Below are positions 51,833 through 61,813 of a DNA stretch of 64,000 nucleotides, in pieces. The number at the start of each line of letters is the position of its first letter. Positions within the stretch are counted from its first letter, which is position 1. Origin of the DNA: Paraburkholderia flava (lineage in GTDB: Bacteria; Pseudomonadota; Gammaproteobacteria; Burkholderiales; Burkholderiaceae); assembly GCF_004359985.1 (NCBI RefSeq), contig NZ_SMRO01000002.1, positions 186,001-250,000 of the forward strand, given 5' to 3'. The notes below the pieces were generated by a model. That model searched no databases, was not told the origin of the DNA, and saw only the letters and a program-made list of their open reading frames with translations. The translations under genes and the position numbers were made by a program.

Positions 51833-52432
51833 ATGACCGTTTCCGTTTTTCTTCCTCCAGTGTTTCCATCGAGGCCGCGTTGGTCCGCCCGCGTCGCGCG
51901 CTTCACCGCATCGGCGCGAACCATCGGCTTCACGCTGATCGAACTGATGATCGTGCTCGCGATCGTCGGTGTAATCGCCGCGTATGCGATCCCTGCGTAT
52001 CAGGACTATCTCGCGCGTAGCCGGGTCGGCGAGGGGCTCGCGCTCGCGGCAGCCGCGCGGCTCACCGTCGCCGAGAACGCGGCGAGCGGCAATGCGTTCG
52101 GCGCGGGGTATGCGTCGCCGCCGTCCACGCGCAACGTCGAGTCGCTCGCCGTCGACGACGCGAATGGCCAGATCACGATCACCTTCACGTCCCGCGTGTC
52201 GGCTGCGGGCGCGAATACGCTGACGCTCGTGCCGTCGGTGCCCGACAACGCCGACACGCCGACCGCGCGTGTCGGCCTCGCGCGCGGCACGGTAGCGGCC
52301 GGCACGATGACGTGGGAGTGCTTCACGGCGGGCAAGACCGCGTCGTCGTTGCCTGCACCGGGCGCAGGCCCGATGCCCGCCGATGCACCGACGCTGCCGT
52401 CGAATCTCGCACCGCCCGAGTGTCGGGCGTAG
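51833..52432 (+). CDS. pilA: Type IV pilin (PilA-like)
   Basis: A 199-aa prepilin from the ATG at 51,833 (AGGAG seven bases upstream). The cleavage/methylation site is [18 protein letters not shown], with Glu5 of the mature pilin and a hydrophobic N-terminal helix. The leader of 32 residues is unusually long. The C terminus has two Cys (WECFTAG... and PECRA) that can form the usual disulfide loop. The following gene encodes a PglL-type O-oligosaccharyltransferase, so the pilin is probably glycosylated. Confidence 0.88.
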   Translation: MTVSVFLPPVFPSRPRWSARVARFTASARTIGFTLIELMIVLAIVGVIAAYAIPAYQDYLARSRVGEGLALAAAARLTVAENAASGNAFGAGYASPPSTRNVESLAVDDANGQITITFTSRVSAAGANTLTLVPSVPDNADTPTARVGLARGTVAAGTMTWECFTAGKTASSLPAPGAGPMPADAPTLPSNLAPPECRA

Positions 52433-52591
52433 TGCGCTGAGGTGCGTACAAAGCGCGTGCGAAGGGAACGCATGAAAAGCGAACGCAGTGCACGGGTTAC
52501 AGTGGCGTAATCTGATCGATTTCAGCCATACGGCGCACAGCAGGGGGATTTTTTTGTATAGTGCGCCGGTTGCTGACGCCCCCGGTTACTC

Positions 52592-54376
52592 ATGCCCACC
52601 CCATTCGCGCGTTCCCTGTCTCTCGTCCTGCTGGCTGTCGCGTTGATCCTGCCGTACGCGGTCGTCAACCATACCTATCCGATTCCGACGTTCTACGCGG
52701 AGTACACCGCGCTGGCGCTGTATCTGCTGATGGGGGCGGCCGTCGCGCTGCTCTTTGCGACCGCACGGCCGCGCATCCGGTTCTCGTCGCCGGTCGTCTC
52801 GCTGGTGCCGCTCGCATTCGGCGCGTTGCTGGTGCTGCAATCGCTGACGCTGCCGGTTGCACAACCGTCGATGAACTGGCTCGGTGCCGGCTTCCTGCTC
52901 GCCGCGTTCATGACGACGCACGCGGGCTACGGCTTCACGCGCGCGCAGATGTCGGAGACGGTGCTGCGCGTCGCGGCGGTGGCGCTGATCGTCGGTGGGC
53001 TGTTCGCGGTGTTCTGCCAGGTCATCCAGCTCTTTCACCTCGAAGTGAAGGTGACGCCGTTCGTCGTCGCGTACAACGTGCTGACGGACCGCAGACCGTT
53101 CGGCAACATGGCGCAGGCAAACCATCTCGCGACGTACATCGCGTTCGCGATGGCCGGTGCGCTGTTCCTCGTGCAGATCCGGCGGCTGCCCGTGACGATC
53201 TGGCTACTGCTGTCTATCGTGTATGCGACCGGACTGGCGTTGACCGTTTCGCGCGGACCGTGGCTGCAGATGGGCGTGATCGTCGTCGCGGGTTTCTGGA
53301 TGGCGTTCGTCGAATCGCGTCGCAACGAAGGGTCGTCGAGCAGCCGTCGCTTGTGGCTGATGCCGGTTGTGCTCGCCGTACTGTTCGTCGCGGTGAACGC
53401 GGCGGTGCGCTGGGCCAACGTGCACTATCAACTCGAACTCGCGCAGTCGGCAGCGGATCGCTTCAAGGATGCCGGCCAGATCGCGCCGCGCATCGCGCTG
53501 TGGAAATACGGCTGGACGATGTTCCGGCAGCATCCGCTGCTCGGCGTCGGCTGGGGCGAGTTTCCGCGCTATCAGTTCGACCTCGTGCGGCAACTGGGCG
53601 GCGTCGAGATCGCGAACAACTCGCACGACATTTTCATCGACCTGCTCGCGAAGACCGGCCTGATCGGTCTGGCGGTCGTGCTGCTGGGGCTCGTCGCGTG
53701 GCTGATTCGCGCGTTGCGCGCACCGCAGACTGCTGCGCGCGTATTCGGTATCGCGCTGATCGGCGTGCTCGTGATGCACGCGCTCGTCGAATACCCGCAG
53801 CAGTACATGTTCTTCCTGCTGCCGGCGATGTTCGTGTTCGGTCTGCTGGAGACGAAGTCGCTGCGCTTCGTGCCGACGAGACTGTCGTTCGGTGTCTATA
53901 CGCTGATCGCGCTTGGCGGGATTGCGGCGCTGTATCCGGTGTATCGCGATTACGCGCGTGCCGAGGTGCTGTACTACGGGTCGCGACCCGCCGAGCAGTA
54001 TCGCGACGATCCGTCGTTCCTGTTCCGCGCGTGGGGCGAATACGGCTACGCGACGCTGCTGCCGATGAACGCGATGAACCTGCAGTACAAGCTCGACATG
54101 CATCGGCAGGCGATCGCGCTATTGCCCGGTGAGACCGTGCTGCGTCGCTATGCGGTGCTGCAGGCATTGAATAACGATACCGATGCCGCGTTGGATACCG
54201 TCGAACGGCTGAAGATATTCGCCGAAGAACTGCACGACTGGCCGTCGCAACTGGGCTATCTGTACGAGCTGTGCGACGAGCAGAAAACGTTGGGTGGTTT
54301 CAAGGCGGCGCTCGTGAAGAAGTATGGGACGCCGCCGAAGGATGTTAATGACGATGACGATAGCGACGATGAGTGA
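52592..54376 (+). CDS. pglL: PglL/PilO-type O-oligosaccharyltransferase
   Basis: A 594-aa polytopic membrane protein with about twelve helices. Wzy_C/PglL motifs: ALTVSRGPWLQM, HPLLGVGWGEFPRYQ, and NNSHDIFIDLLAKTGLIG. The C-terminal soluble part (about 480-594) has Wzy_C_2-like helices and an acidic tail. It transfers lipid-linked glycan to Ser of pilin in the periplasm. Downstream of the pilin on the same strand, with TATAGT (52,557-52,562) as a possible -10. Confidence 0.9.
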   Translation: MPTPFARSLSLVLLAVALILPYAVVNHTYPIPTFYAEYTALALYLLMGAAVALLFATARPRIRFSSPVVSLVPLAFGALLVLQSLTLPVAQPSMNWLGAGFLLAAFMTTHAGYGFTRAQMSETVLRVAAVALIVGGLFAVFCQVIQLFHLEVKVTPFVVAYNVLTDRRPFGNMAQANHLATYIAFAMAGALFLVQIRRLPVTIWLLLSIVYATGLALTVSRGPWLQMGVIVVAGFWMAFVESRRNEGSSSSRRLWLMPVVLAVLFVAVNAAVRWANVHYQLELAQSAADRFKDAGQIAPRIALWKYGWTMFRQHPLLGVGWGEFPRYQFDLVRQLGGVEIANNSHDIFIDLLAKTGLIGLAVVLLGLVAWLIRALRAPQTAARVFGIALIGVLVMHALVEYPQQYMFFLLPAMFVFGLLETKSLRFVPTRLSFGVYTLIALGGIAALYPVYRDYARAEVLYYGSRPAEQYRDDPSFLFRAWGEYGYATLLPMNAMNLQYKLDMHRQAIALLPGETVLRRYAVLQALNNDTDAALDTVERLKIFAEELHDWPSQLGYLYELCDEQKTLGGFKAALVKKYGTPPKDVNDDDDSDDE

Positions 54377-54414
54377 CGTCGCGTGAGATTTGCTCGGTGG
54401 CGGCTACTCAGTGA

Positions 54415-54894
54415 CTATTCAGTCGCCACCCAATCCCCCGACTTCCCCCCATGCTTCTCCATCACCTTAACCTCGGTGATAACCATCCCCCGATCCACCG
54501 CCTTGCACATGTCGTACACGGTCAGCAGACCGACCTGCACGGCGGTCAGCGCTTCCATCTCGACACCCGTCCGCCCGAAAGTCTCGACCTGCACCGTGCA
54601 GTGGACGCCGGGCAGCGTTTCATCGAGCGTGAAATCGACGGCGACGCGCGTCAGCGCGAGCGGATGACACAGCGGGATCAGATCCGCGGTACGCTTCGCG
54701 CCCTGGATCGCGGCGATCCGCGCAACGCCGATCACGTCTCCCTTCTTTGCGTGACCGTCGCGGATCAGCGCGAACGTGTCGGGCAGCATCCGGATCGAGC
54801 CGCGCGCGACCGCGATGCGCTTCGTTTCCTGCTTGCCGCCGACGTCCACCATATGCGCCTGTCCGGCGGCGTCGAAGTGTGTGAGTTCGGGCAT
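54415..54894 (-). CDS. moaC: Molybdenum cofactor biosynthesis protein C (cyclic pyranopterin monophosphate synthase)
   Basis: A 159-aa protein. [20 protein letters not shown] and [20 protein letters not shown], with the catalytic Asp/Lys of MoaC in [10 protein letters not shown]...[11 protein letters not shown], are diagnostic. It converts the MoaA product to cPMP. Divergent from the M48 protease gene; the 216-bp gap contains TACAAT at 55,031-55,036 as a possible -10 for the rightward gene. Confidence 0.95.
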   Translation of the reverse strand: MPELTHFDAAGQAHMVDVGGKQETKRIAVARGSIRMLPDTFALIRDGHAKKGDVIGVARIAAIQGAKRTADLIPLCHPLALTRVAVDFTLDETLPGVHCTVQVETFGRTGVEMEALTAVQVGLLTVYDMCKAVDRGMVITEVKVMEKHGGKSGDWVATE

Positions 54895-55110
54895 GATCGG
54901 GCTCCTTCAGAGGGCGCTAATCATACAGCGCCCATAACGTTGCGACACGCTCGGCGACAGACCAAGTAGGCGCGAGCAAAGCCGGCTGACGCAACCGCTT
55001 GCTCAACACAAATACAGTCGGCACGCTGGGTACAATAACAGCCGGTCCACTGCACCGCACAGCACAGTGGCGCAGCGGACCCGCCTTCATCCCGCCCAAA
55101 CGAATCCGCA

Positions 55111-56838
55111 ATGCGTCGAAGCCGGTTTGTCGCCGTCTGTCTGTCCGTCGCGCTCGCCGCGCCGCCTGGCGCGTTTGCGCAGCGTGGCCCATCGCCGGCT
55201 CAAGCCGCGAGCGATGCATCGGTCGACAAAGACAAAGGCCCGCCGCTCGACATCGGTCCGCTGAACGCATACGTCGTGCCCATCACGCCGCCGTCGATTG
55301 CCGATGGCGTCTTCGGCACCTACGGCGGCGCCGAGAGCCGCTTCGCCGGCAAGCCCGGCGCGATGGTCAGTTTGCGCGCGCCGCTCGTCAACCAGCAACT
55401 GCCCGATCTCGGCGACGGCTCCGGCGGTTCGCTCACGCCGCAGGCGGAGCGCAAACTCGGCGAGCGTCTGATGCGCGACGTACGCCGCGACCCCGACTAT
55501 CTCGACGACTGGCTCGTACGCGACTACCTGAACTCGGTCGCCACGAAGCTCGCGACTGCCGCGAGCGCGCAGTACATCGGCGGCTATCGTCCGGACTTCG
55601 ATCTGTTCGCCGTGCGCGATCCGCAGATCAATGCGTTCTCGATGCCCGGTGGTTTCATCGGCGTGAACACGGGGCTGATCGTCACGACGCAGACGGAATC
55701 GGAACTCGCGTCGGTGCTCGGTCACGAGATGGGGCACGTGCTGCAGCGACACATCGCGCGGATGATCGTCGCCGGTGAGCGCAGCAGTTACGCGGCGCTC
55801 GCGGGGCTGCTGTTCGGCGTGCTCGCGGGGGTGGTCGCGCGCAGCGGCGATCTGGGCAGCGCGATCGCGCTGGGCGGCCAGGCGTATGCGGTCGACAGTC
55901 AGTTGCGCTTCTCGCGTTCCGCCGAACACGAGGCCGACCGGATCGGCTTCCAGTTGCTCGCCGGCGCGGGCTACGATCCGTACGGGATGCCGTCGTTCTT
56001 CGAGCGGCTCGATCGCGCGTCGATGGGCGACGCGGGCGTGCCGCCGTATGCGCGCACGCACCCGCTCACCGGCGAGCGCATCGCCGACATGGAGGATCGC
56101 GCCCGCCGCGCGCCGTACCGGCAGCCGCGGCAGGCGCCCGAATACGGCTTCGTCCGTGCGCGCGTGCGCGTGTTGCAGCAGCGTTCGCGCAGCGACTACG
56201 CGGACGAGCTGTCGCGGATGCGTTCGGAAATCGAGGACCGCACCGCGCTGAACGTCGCGGCGAACTGGTACGGCATCGCGTTTGCGCAGATGCTGCTCGA
56301 ACGCTACGACGATGCAAGCGCGTCGCTTGCCACCGCGCGTCAGCGCTTCGACGAGATGCAGGCAAGCGAGGGCGACGCGACGCGCAGTTCGCCGAGTCTC
56401 GATCTGCTCGCCGTCGACATCGCGCGCCGCTCGGGTCATGACGACGACGCGCTGCGTCTCGCCGAGCTCGCGCAGAAGCGCTGGCCGCAATCGAACGCGG
56501 CAATCGACATGCATCTGCAGACGCTGCTCACCGCAAAGCGCTTCGCGCCGGCGCAGGTGCTCGCGACTAAGGAGACCCGTCTCGATCCGCAGCAGCCCGC
56601 ATGGTGGCGTTATCTCGCGCAGGCGAGCGTCGGCAGCGGCGATGCACTGGTGCAGCATCGCGCGCTCGCAGAGGCGTTCGCGCTGGAAGGCGCGTGGCCG
56701 TCGGCGATCCGGCAGTTGAAGGAGGCACGCGACATCAAGACGGTCGGCTACTACGACCTGTCGACGATCGATGCGCGGCTGCACGACTTCGAGGCGCGCT
56801 ACAAGGAAGAGCGCGAGGACGAGAAGGACAACAGCTAA
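55111..56838 (+). CDS. M48-family metalloprotease with TPR-like repeats (BepA/YfgC type)
   Basis: A 575-aa periplasmic protein. Signal peptide MRRSRFVAVCLSVALAAPPG... cleaved near AFAQ. Zinc site HEMGH in LGHEMGHVLQRH (about residues 206-210) and the third ligand in SAEHEADRIGF. The C-terminal ~250 residues are helical repeats of TPR type. BepA-like proteases degrade or assist assembly of outer-membrane proteins. Size and layout match BepA (about 490 aa) with a longer N-terminal linker. Confidence 0.9.
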   Translation: MRRSRFVAVCLSVALAAPPGAFAQRGPSPAQAASDASVDKDKGPPLDIGPLNAYVVPITPPSIADGVFGTYGGAESRFAGKPGAMVSLRAPLVNQQLPDLGDGSGGSLTPQAERKLGERLMRDVRRDPDYLDDWLVRDYLNSVATKLATAASAQYIGGYRPDFDLFAVRDPQINAFSMPGGFIGVNTGLIVTTQTESELASVLGHEMGHVLQRHIARMIVAGERSSYAALAGLLFGVLAGVVARSGDLGSAIALGGQAYAVDSQLRFSRSAEHEADRIGFQLLAGAGYDPYGMPSFFERLDRASMGDAGVPPYARTHPLTGERIADMEDRARRAPYRQPRQAPEYGFVRARVRVLQQRSRSDYADELSRMRSEIEDRTALNVAANWYGIAFAQMLLERYDDASASLATARQRFDEMQASEGDATRSSPSLDLLAVDIARRSGHDDDALRLAELAQKRWPQSNAAIDMHLQTLLTAKRFAPAQVLATKETRLDPQQPAWWRYLAQASVGSGDALVQHRALAEAFALEGAWPSAIRQLKEARDIKTVGYYDLSTIDARLHDFEARYKEEREDEKDNS

Positions 56839-56856
56839 CAGCCAGGCGGCGGCCTG

Positions 56857-57456
56857 TCACGCGTCTTTCGCGGCAGCAGTGCTGGCAGGACCATGAGCAG
56901 GACTCGCGATAAAACCGAACCGTCGCGCGACCTCCGTCCGTTGCATCGGCTGCAACGCCAACGCGACACCATCGCGCCACGCGAAGTCACCGCCGCGACC
57001 TTCGTCGTCGAGCGACGCATGCGTCGCGAACAGATCGAGATCGTGATCGTGCAGCACCGCGACGCGCGCCGGTGTCGACGTGTCGCTGAACAGCACGCCG
57101 CCTTCGTCGTCGAGCCATGCGGCGGCAGGATCGAACGCGTTGCCCGCGTGATCGGTCAACGCAAGCTGTCCGCTTTCATCGACCGACAGCCGCACGATCC
57201 ACGGCGTATAACCCAGCTCGACATACACGCGCTGCGGCCCGTTCTGAAAAAACCACTGGCCGTGCTCGTCGCAGTCGTAATTGCGGTTGATGAAGCCGAG
57301 CAGCGCCACATGACGAATCGGCTCGCCGCTCGCGCCGCGCGCCTGCGCCGCTTCGTCGCGCATGCGCCAGTTGCCGCGCCGGTCGAGCAGCAGCCAGCCA
57401 GTGCAATGCGGGACGTTGGGCCATTTGGCGAGCGCCTGGCGAACGATTTCATCCAT
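56857..57456 (-). CDS. Hypothetical protein of a conserved Burkholderiales family
   Basis: A 199-aa protein (MDEIVRQALAKWPNVPHCTGW start, W/Y/F-rich middle VYVELGYTPWIVRLSVDESG). It looks like a single-domain conserved protein that is consistently linked to the YheT hydrolase gene. Its ATG lies eight bases inside the end of that gene (57,449-57,456), so the two are translationally coupled. Function unknown. Confidence 0.75.
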   Translation of the reverse strand: MDEIVRQALAKWPNVPHCTGWLLLDRRGNWRMRDEAAQARGASGEPIRHVALLGFINRNYDCDEHGQWFFQNGPQRVYVELGYTPWIVRLSVDESGQLALTDHAGNAFDPAAAWLDDEGGVLFSDTSTPARVAVLHDHDLDLFATHASLDDEGRGGDFAWRDGVALALQPMQRTEVARRFGFIASPAHGPASTAAAKDA

Positions 57457-58513
57457 GATCGGCGAACGGTGCGAGGTAGCCGAACACGCGACGCGACAGC
57501 CAGTCGGTGCGTCCGGGAAACGGTCCCGTCATGAAGCCGACGTGACCACCGTGTGCAGGCTGATCGAGCTCAACCGTCGACGACACCTGATGCGCCGCAG
57601 GCAGCGCGGTATCGGGCAGGAACGGATCGTTGCGCGCGTTCAGCACGAGCGTCGGCGTGACGATCTCGCCGAGCAGCGGACGCACGGTCGCGCAGGTCCA
57701 GTAGTCGTCGGCGTTGCGAAAGCCGTGCAGCGGCGCGGTGACGACGTTGTCGAAGTCGTACATCGTGCGGCTCGCGAGCATCGTGTCGCGATCGAACAAC
57801 CCCGGATATTGATCGAGTTTCAGCAGCGACTTCTGCTTCAGCGTCTTCAGGAAGCTGCGCGTGTAGACCATCCCGAAGCCCTGCATCAGCATGCTGCCGC
57901 CCGCATGCACGTCGAGCGGCGCGGAGATCGCGGCCGCTGCCGCGACGAACGACGTATCCTCGCGCCGCTCGCCGAGCCAGTGCAGCAGCACGTTACCGCC
58001 GAGCGATACGCCGGCGGCCACGATCGGCCCGGCATGACGTTCGCGCAGCCGGCGCAGCACCCAGTCGACTTCGTTGCTGTCCGCGAGATGGTAGAAGCGC
58101 GGCAGCAGATTGAGCGGGCCGCTGCAGCTACGAAAATGCGGGACGACGCCGTGCCACCCGCGCGCCTGTGCACCGTACATCAGCAAACGCGCGTAGTGCG
58201 ATGCGCTGCTGCCTTCGAGACCGTGGAACAGCACGAAGAGCGGCGCATCCGCGGCGGGTTCGTGCGGATGATGCGGACCGGGCGCGGCCCAGTCGAGTTC
58301 GATGAAGTCGCCGTCGGGTGTATCCCAGCGTTCGCGTCGATAGACGACGGGCGGCGTGCGCCCGAACAGCGCGGGCACGATGGTCTGCGCATGGCCGCCG
58401 GGTAACCACAGCGGCGTGCGATACAGGCGATCGAGCTGATTGACCGATGCATCGGCAGCCGTGCGGCTGTCGTGTGGATCGGAAGAAGGCGGGTGATCGT
58501 GCGTCGTGCTCAT
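57449..58513 (-). CDS. Alpha/beta hydrolase, YheT family
   Basis: A 354-aa hydrolase. RTPLWLPGGHAQTIVPALFG is a YheT-type N terminus; the nucleophile elbow is GVSLGGN (nucleophilic Ser in VAAGVSLGGNVLLHW), with a later Asp (ARNDPFLPD) and His (PAHGGHVGF) completing the triad. Substrate unknown. Overlaps the 199-aa gene at its 3' end. Confidence 0.9.
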   Translation of the reverse strand: MSTTHDHPPSSDPHDSRTAADASVNQLDRLYRTPLWLPGGHAQTIVPALFGRTPPVVYRRERWDTPDGDFIELDWAAPGPHHPHEPAADAPLFVLFHGLEGSSASHYARLLMYGAQARGWHGVVPHFRSCSGPLNLLPRFYHLADSNEVDWVLRRLRERHAGPIVAAGVSLGGNVLLHWLGERREDTSFVAAAAAISAPLDVHAGGSMLMQGFGMVYTRSFLKTLKQKSLLKLDQYPGLFDRDTMLASRTMYDFDNVVTAPLHGFRNADDYWTCATVRPLLGEIVTPTLVLNARNDPFLPDTALPAAHQVSSTVELDQPAHGGHVGFMTGPFPGRTDWLSRRVFGYLAPFADHG

Positions 58514-58584
58514 CGCGGTACCGGAACCGTTATGTCGCTCGTATCGCGTTCGCGTGCATGACTGGCTGCCGTTCGGTCAGTCGA

Positions 58585-59031
58585 TCAGTGCAGCGGCCCC
58601 TGGCCGTGGCGCATTTTTGCGGCGAACTGGCTCGCCGCTTCGTTCGGCATCGCGCTCGCGTGGATGTGCGCGATGCGCCATTCGCCGCGCTCGTGAACCA
58701 TCACGTAAGTGGTGAAGACCATCGCCGGCGTCGCGGTCGGATCGGCCGGGCGATGCGCTTCCGCAATCGCGTAGACGACGGTGCCGAGGCTGTCGTACAC
58801 GCGGATGTCGAGCGGTTCGATCGATACCCGCGACGCTTCGAGTTGCACCGCCAGCCCCGCGCGAATGCTGTCGAGCCCATGCAGATGCGAGCCGTCCGCG
58901 CAGATGCAGCTGACGAATTCCTCGTCGATCCACAGGCCCATCAAGCTGTCGATGTTGACCTCCGCGACCGCCTGGTAATAGGCGTTCAGGGTGTCGGCGG
59001 CGGCTTCGAAGATGTGGGCGAAACGTGGCAT
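58585..59031 (-). CDS. NTF2/SnoaL-like protein
   Basis: A 148-aa protein from the ATG at 59,031. The alpha/beta cone-fold pattern is visible: FEAAADTLNAYYQAVAEVNI, LMGLWIDEEFVSCICADGS, GLDSIRAGLA, and a final WRIAHIHASA strand. Ligand or reaction unknown. It lies between waaF and the hydrolase gene on the same strand; the frame open to 59,277 upstream is not accepted. Confidence 0.85.
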   Translation of the reverse strand: MPRFAHIFEAAADTLNAYYQAVAEVNIDSLMGLWIDEEFVSCICADGSHLHGLDSIRAGLAVQLEASRVSIEPLDIRVYDSLGTVVYAIAEAHRPADPTATPAMVFTTYVMVHERGEWRIAHIHASAMPNEAASQFAAKMRHGQGPLH

Positions 59032-59162
59032 GGCGGGTCGGTCTCTTGTGCGCGGCGCGCAGTTGCGTTCCAGTGGTCGGAGCAGTCGGCGGACTTCCGC
59101 GACGATGCCCGCGCCGTGAGGCGAGGGCATGACGTTGCGTGACGAAGCAGCCGCGGTCGCGT

Positions 59163-60188
59163 TCAGCGTTGCGCGACGAGCATGCCGCGCAGATCGCCGA
59201 ATACCTGCTCGGCGCCCAGTTGCCGCAGGCAGTTCAGATGGCCGAGCGGACATTCGCGCTGGAAACAGGGACTGCATTCAAGATGCAGCCATTGTACCTT
59301 CGCGAGGTCCGACAGGGGCGGCGTGTGGCGCGGATCGGTCGAACCGTACACCGCGACGAGCGGCCGGCGCAGCGCTGCCGCGACGTGCATCAGCCCCGAG
59401 TCGTTGCAGACCACCGCGTTCGCGCGCGCGATCAGCGCGCACGCTTCGCCGAGCGCGGTCTGGCCGCACAGGTTGCGCACGTTCGGCGCGCGGTCGGCGA
59501 TGGCCTGCGCGACCGGCGCATCTTTCGGCGAACCGAGTGCGACGATCTGCGTGTATGGAAACGACTGCCCGACCATCTGCGCGAGCGCCGCGAAATGCTC
59601 GGGCGGCCAGCGTTTCGCGGGACCGTATTCCGCGCCCGGACAGAACACGAGCAGTGGCACGCGCGTATCGAGATTGAAGCGCGCCGACACGCGTGCCGCT
59701 TCGTTCAGATCGGCGTCGAGACGTGGCACCGGGAGATCGGCGGGCACCTTCGCGCCGGGTGCATACGCGAGCGCCGCGTAATGGCCGACCATCGGCGGAC
59801 GCTCGTCCTTGCGCGGATTCGCGTGACGCACGTTCAACAGGCCGAAGCGATTCTCGCCGCTATAGCCGATGCGCAGCGGAATGCCGGCCATCCACGGAAT
59901 CAGCGCGGATTTCAGGGAATTGGGCAGCACGTAGGCCGCGTCGTAACCGACGTCGCGCAAGTCGCTCGCGAGTTGCCAGCGGCGCCACAGCTGCAGCTTG
60001 CCGTGGGCGAGATCGGTCGCATAGACGTCGCGGATCTCGGGCATGCGTTCGAGCACGGGCGCGACCCACGAGGGCGCGACCGCATCGATCGCAATACGCG
60101 GATGCAGTTTCACGAGGCGCGCGAACAGCGGCTGCGCCATCAAGGCGTCGCCGATCCAGTTCGGTGCGATAACCAGCGCACGGCGCAT
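59163..60188 (-). CDS. waaF: ADP-heptose:LPS heptosyltransferase II
   Basis: A 341-aa GT9 glycosyltransferase of the LPS inner core. APNWIGDALMAQPLF is the WaaF N terminus, and the C-terminal nucleotide site is LFCPGAEYGPAKRWP and NDSGLMHVAAALRRPLVAVYGSTDP. It adds the second heptose on the inner-membrane inner face. Spacing suggests an operon with ilvE and the zinc-ribbon gene upstream. Confidence 0.95.
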   Translation of the reverse strand: MRRALVIAPNWIGDALMAQPLFARLVKLHPRIAIDAVAPSWVAPVLERMPEIRDVYATDLAHGKLQLWRRWQLASDLRDVGYDAAYVLPNSLKSALIPWMAGIPLRIGYSGENRFGLLNVRHANPRKDERPPMVGHYAALAYAPGAKVPADLPVPRLDADLNEAARVSARFNLDTRVPLLVFCPGAEYGPAKRWPPEHFAALAQMVGQSFPYTQIVALGSPKDAPVAQAIADRAPNVRNLCGQTALGEACALIARANAVVCNDSGLMHVAAALRRPLVAVYGSTDPRHTPPLSDLAKVQWLHLECSPCFQRECPLGHLNCLRQLGAEQVFGDLRGMLVAQR

Positions 60189-60330
60189 CAGGGGTAGAGT
60201 CCGGAATGAAAGTGAAGCACCACGGAAAGCGCCGCGCGCGACAGCGCACGGCGTCCGGAAGGTGACGGGGAAACAGGCCGCGACGATCGCGGGCGTGCCG
60301 CGATCGGGGCCTCACGATGGCGCGCGATGC

Positions 60331-60525
60331 TCAGTGGCCCTTGACTACTTCGCCGTCGCGCAGCTTGTAGCGCGTGCCGCAATACGGGCAGCGCGCTTCG
60401 CCGTGCGTCACGTCGATGAAGACGCGCGGGTGCGTGCTCCAGCGCGGCATCGACGGGTTCGGGCAGTATGCCGGGAGGTCTTTTGCCGTCAGTTCGACCA
60501 GCGGCATTTCCTTGATTTCGCTCAT
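60331..60525 (-). CDS. Zinc-ribbon (zinc-finger) protein
   Basis: A 64-aa protein from the ATG at 60,525. A Cys motif CPYCGTRYKL in the C-terminal half, plus the upstream Cys of AYCPNPSM and a His, can coordinate zinc. Small, conserved between ilvE and waaF. Similar proteins in mitochondria are complex I accessory-type; here function is unknown. Confidence 0.85.
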   Translation of the reverse strand: MSEIKEMPLVELTAKDLPAYCPNPSMPRWSTHPRVFIDVTHGEARCPYCGTRYKLRDGEVVKGH

Positions 60526-60574
60526 GAGGACATTCTCTTTGTAGAACACGCGACACAGTGGCCGCGCGCCCGGT

Positions 60575-61495
60575 TCAGATCTTCGCCAGCCAGTGGGCGT
60601 ACTTCGGGTTCTTGCCTGCGACGACGTCGAAGAACGCCGACTGCAGTTTTTCGGTGATCGGGCCACGTGCGCCGTTGCCGATCGTCCGGTTGTCGAGTTC
60701 GCGGATCGGCGTGACTTCGGCGGCGGTGCCGGTGAAGAACGCTTCGTCGGCGGTGTAGACCTCGTCGCGCGTGATGCGCTTCTCGATCACTTCGATGCCC
60801 GCATCGCGCGCGAACGTGATGACGCTGTCACGCGTAATGCCGTCGAGGCACGACGCGAGATCCGGCGTATAGAGCTTGCCGTTGTTCACGAGGAAGAAGT
60901 TTTCGCCGGAGCCTTCCGACACGTAGCCGTCGACGTCGAGCAGCAGCGCTTCGTCGTAGCCGTCGGCGGTCGCTTCCTGGTTTGCGAGGATCGAGTTCAC
61001 GTACCAGCCCGATGCCTTCGCGCGCACCATCGACACGTTCACGTGATGGCGCGTGAACGACGACGTCTTCACGCGGATACCCTTGTTGAGGCCGTCTTCA
61101 CCGAGGTACGCGCCCCACGGCCACGCGGCGATCGCGACGTGAATCGTGTTGTTCTTCGCCGACACGCCGAGCGCTTCGGAGCCGATCCAGATCAGCGGAC
61201 GGATGTAGCAGCTTTCGAGCTTGTTTTCGCGGACCACTTCGAGCTGCGCAGCGGCGAGCGTTTCGTGGTCGAACGGCACGTTCATCTGGAAGATCTTCGC
61301 CGAATTGAGCAGGCGCTTCGTGTGTTCCTTCAGACGGAAGATCGCGGTGCCATTGACCGTCTTGTAGGCACGCACGCCTTCGAATACGCCCATCCCGTAG
61401 TGCAGCGTGTGGGTGAGGACGTGGATGTTGGCGTCGCGCCAGTCGATGAGCTTGCCATCCATCCAGATCTTGCCGTCGCGGTCGGCCATTGACAT
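60575..61495 (-). CDS. ilvE: Branched-chain amino acid aminotransferase
   Basis: A 306-aa class IV PLP aminotransferase from the ATG at 61,495. [19 protein letters not shown] is family-typical; the PLP-region Lys is expected in the [14 protein letters not shown] stretch, and [15 protein letters not shown] binds the cofactor phosphate. It transaminates Leu, Ile and Val with 2-oxoglutarate. The frame open to 61,684 is not used. Divergent from azlC with a ~320-bp gap. Confidence 0.95.
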   Translation of the reverse strand: MSMADRDGKIWMDGKLIDWRDANIHVLTHTLHYGMGVFEGVRAYKTVNGTAIFRLKEHTKRLLNSAKIFQMNVPFDHETLAAAQLEVVRENKLESCYIRPLIWIGSEALGVSAKNNTIHVAIAAWPWGAYLGEDGLNKGIRVKTSSFTRHHVNVSMVRAKASGWYVNSILANQEATADGYDEALLLDVDGYVSEGSGENFFLVNNGKLYTPDLASCLDGITRDSVITFARDAGIEVIEKRITRDEVYTADEAFFTGTAAEVTPIRELDNRTIGNGARGPITEKLQSAFFDVVAGKNPKYAHWLAKI

Positions 61496-61813
61496 ACGAT
61501 TCTCCAGGCGGTGCGGTTGTCGGTGTATGCGGGGTGTCCCCGCGCCGCTGCGCACACGTGTGGCCCCTTGCGTGTGCGGCGCGCCGGGGGCTGACCGGCA
61601 GGCGCTGCGCGAGAGGCCGCGACGCAGATGCGGCGAGCGGCGAAAGACCGCCATTTTAGCGTCTTTTGCACACGGAACGGGCATTCAAACCGCTTTCAGG
61701 CGCTATAATTCGGCGCACACATAAATACGAATCCGGAGACGCCAGCGGGTGTTCACCGCCGTCGGGTAACGCGGCGCCGACTTCCGCTGTCCTCGCGTCG
61801 ATTGCGCCGGTTC
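61496..61813. other. Divergent intergenic region ilvE-azlC
   Basis: About 318 bp. It holds a -10-like TATAAT at 61,704-61,709 for the rightward azlCD genes; a good -35 is not seen. The leftward ilvE promoter should also lie here. No leader peptide or riboswitch was recognised. Confidence 0.45.

Noticed and set aside
55087-56784. 565-aa minus-strand frame opposite the M48 protease
   Set aside because: Shadow of a gene with signal peptide, HEMGH and repeats.
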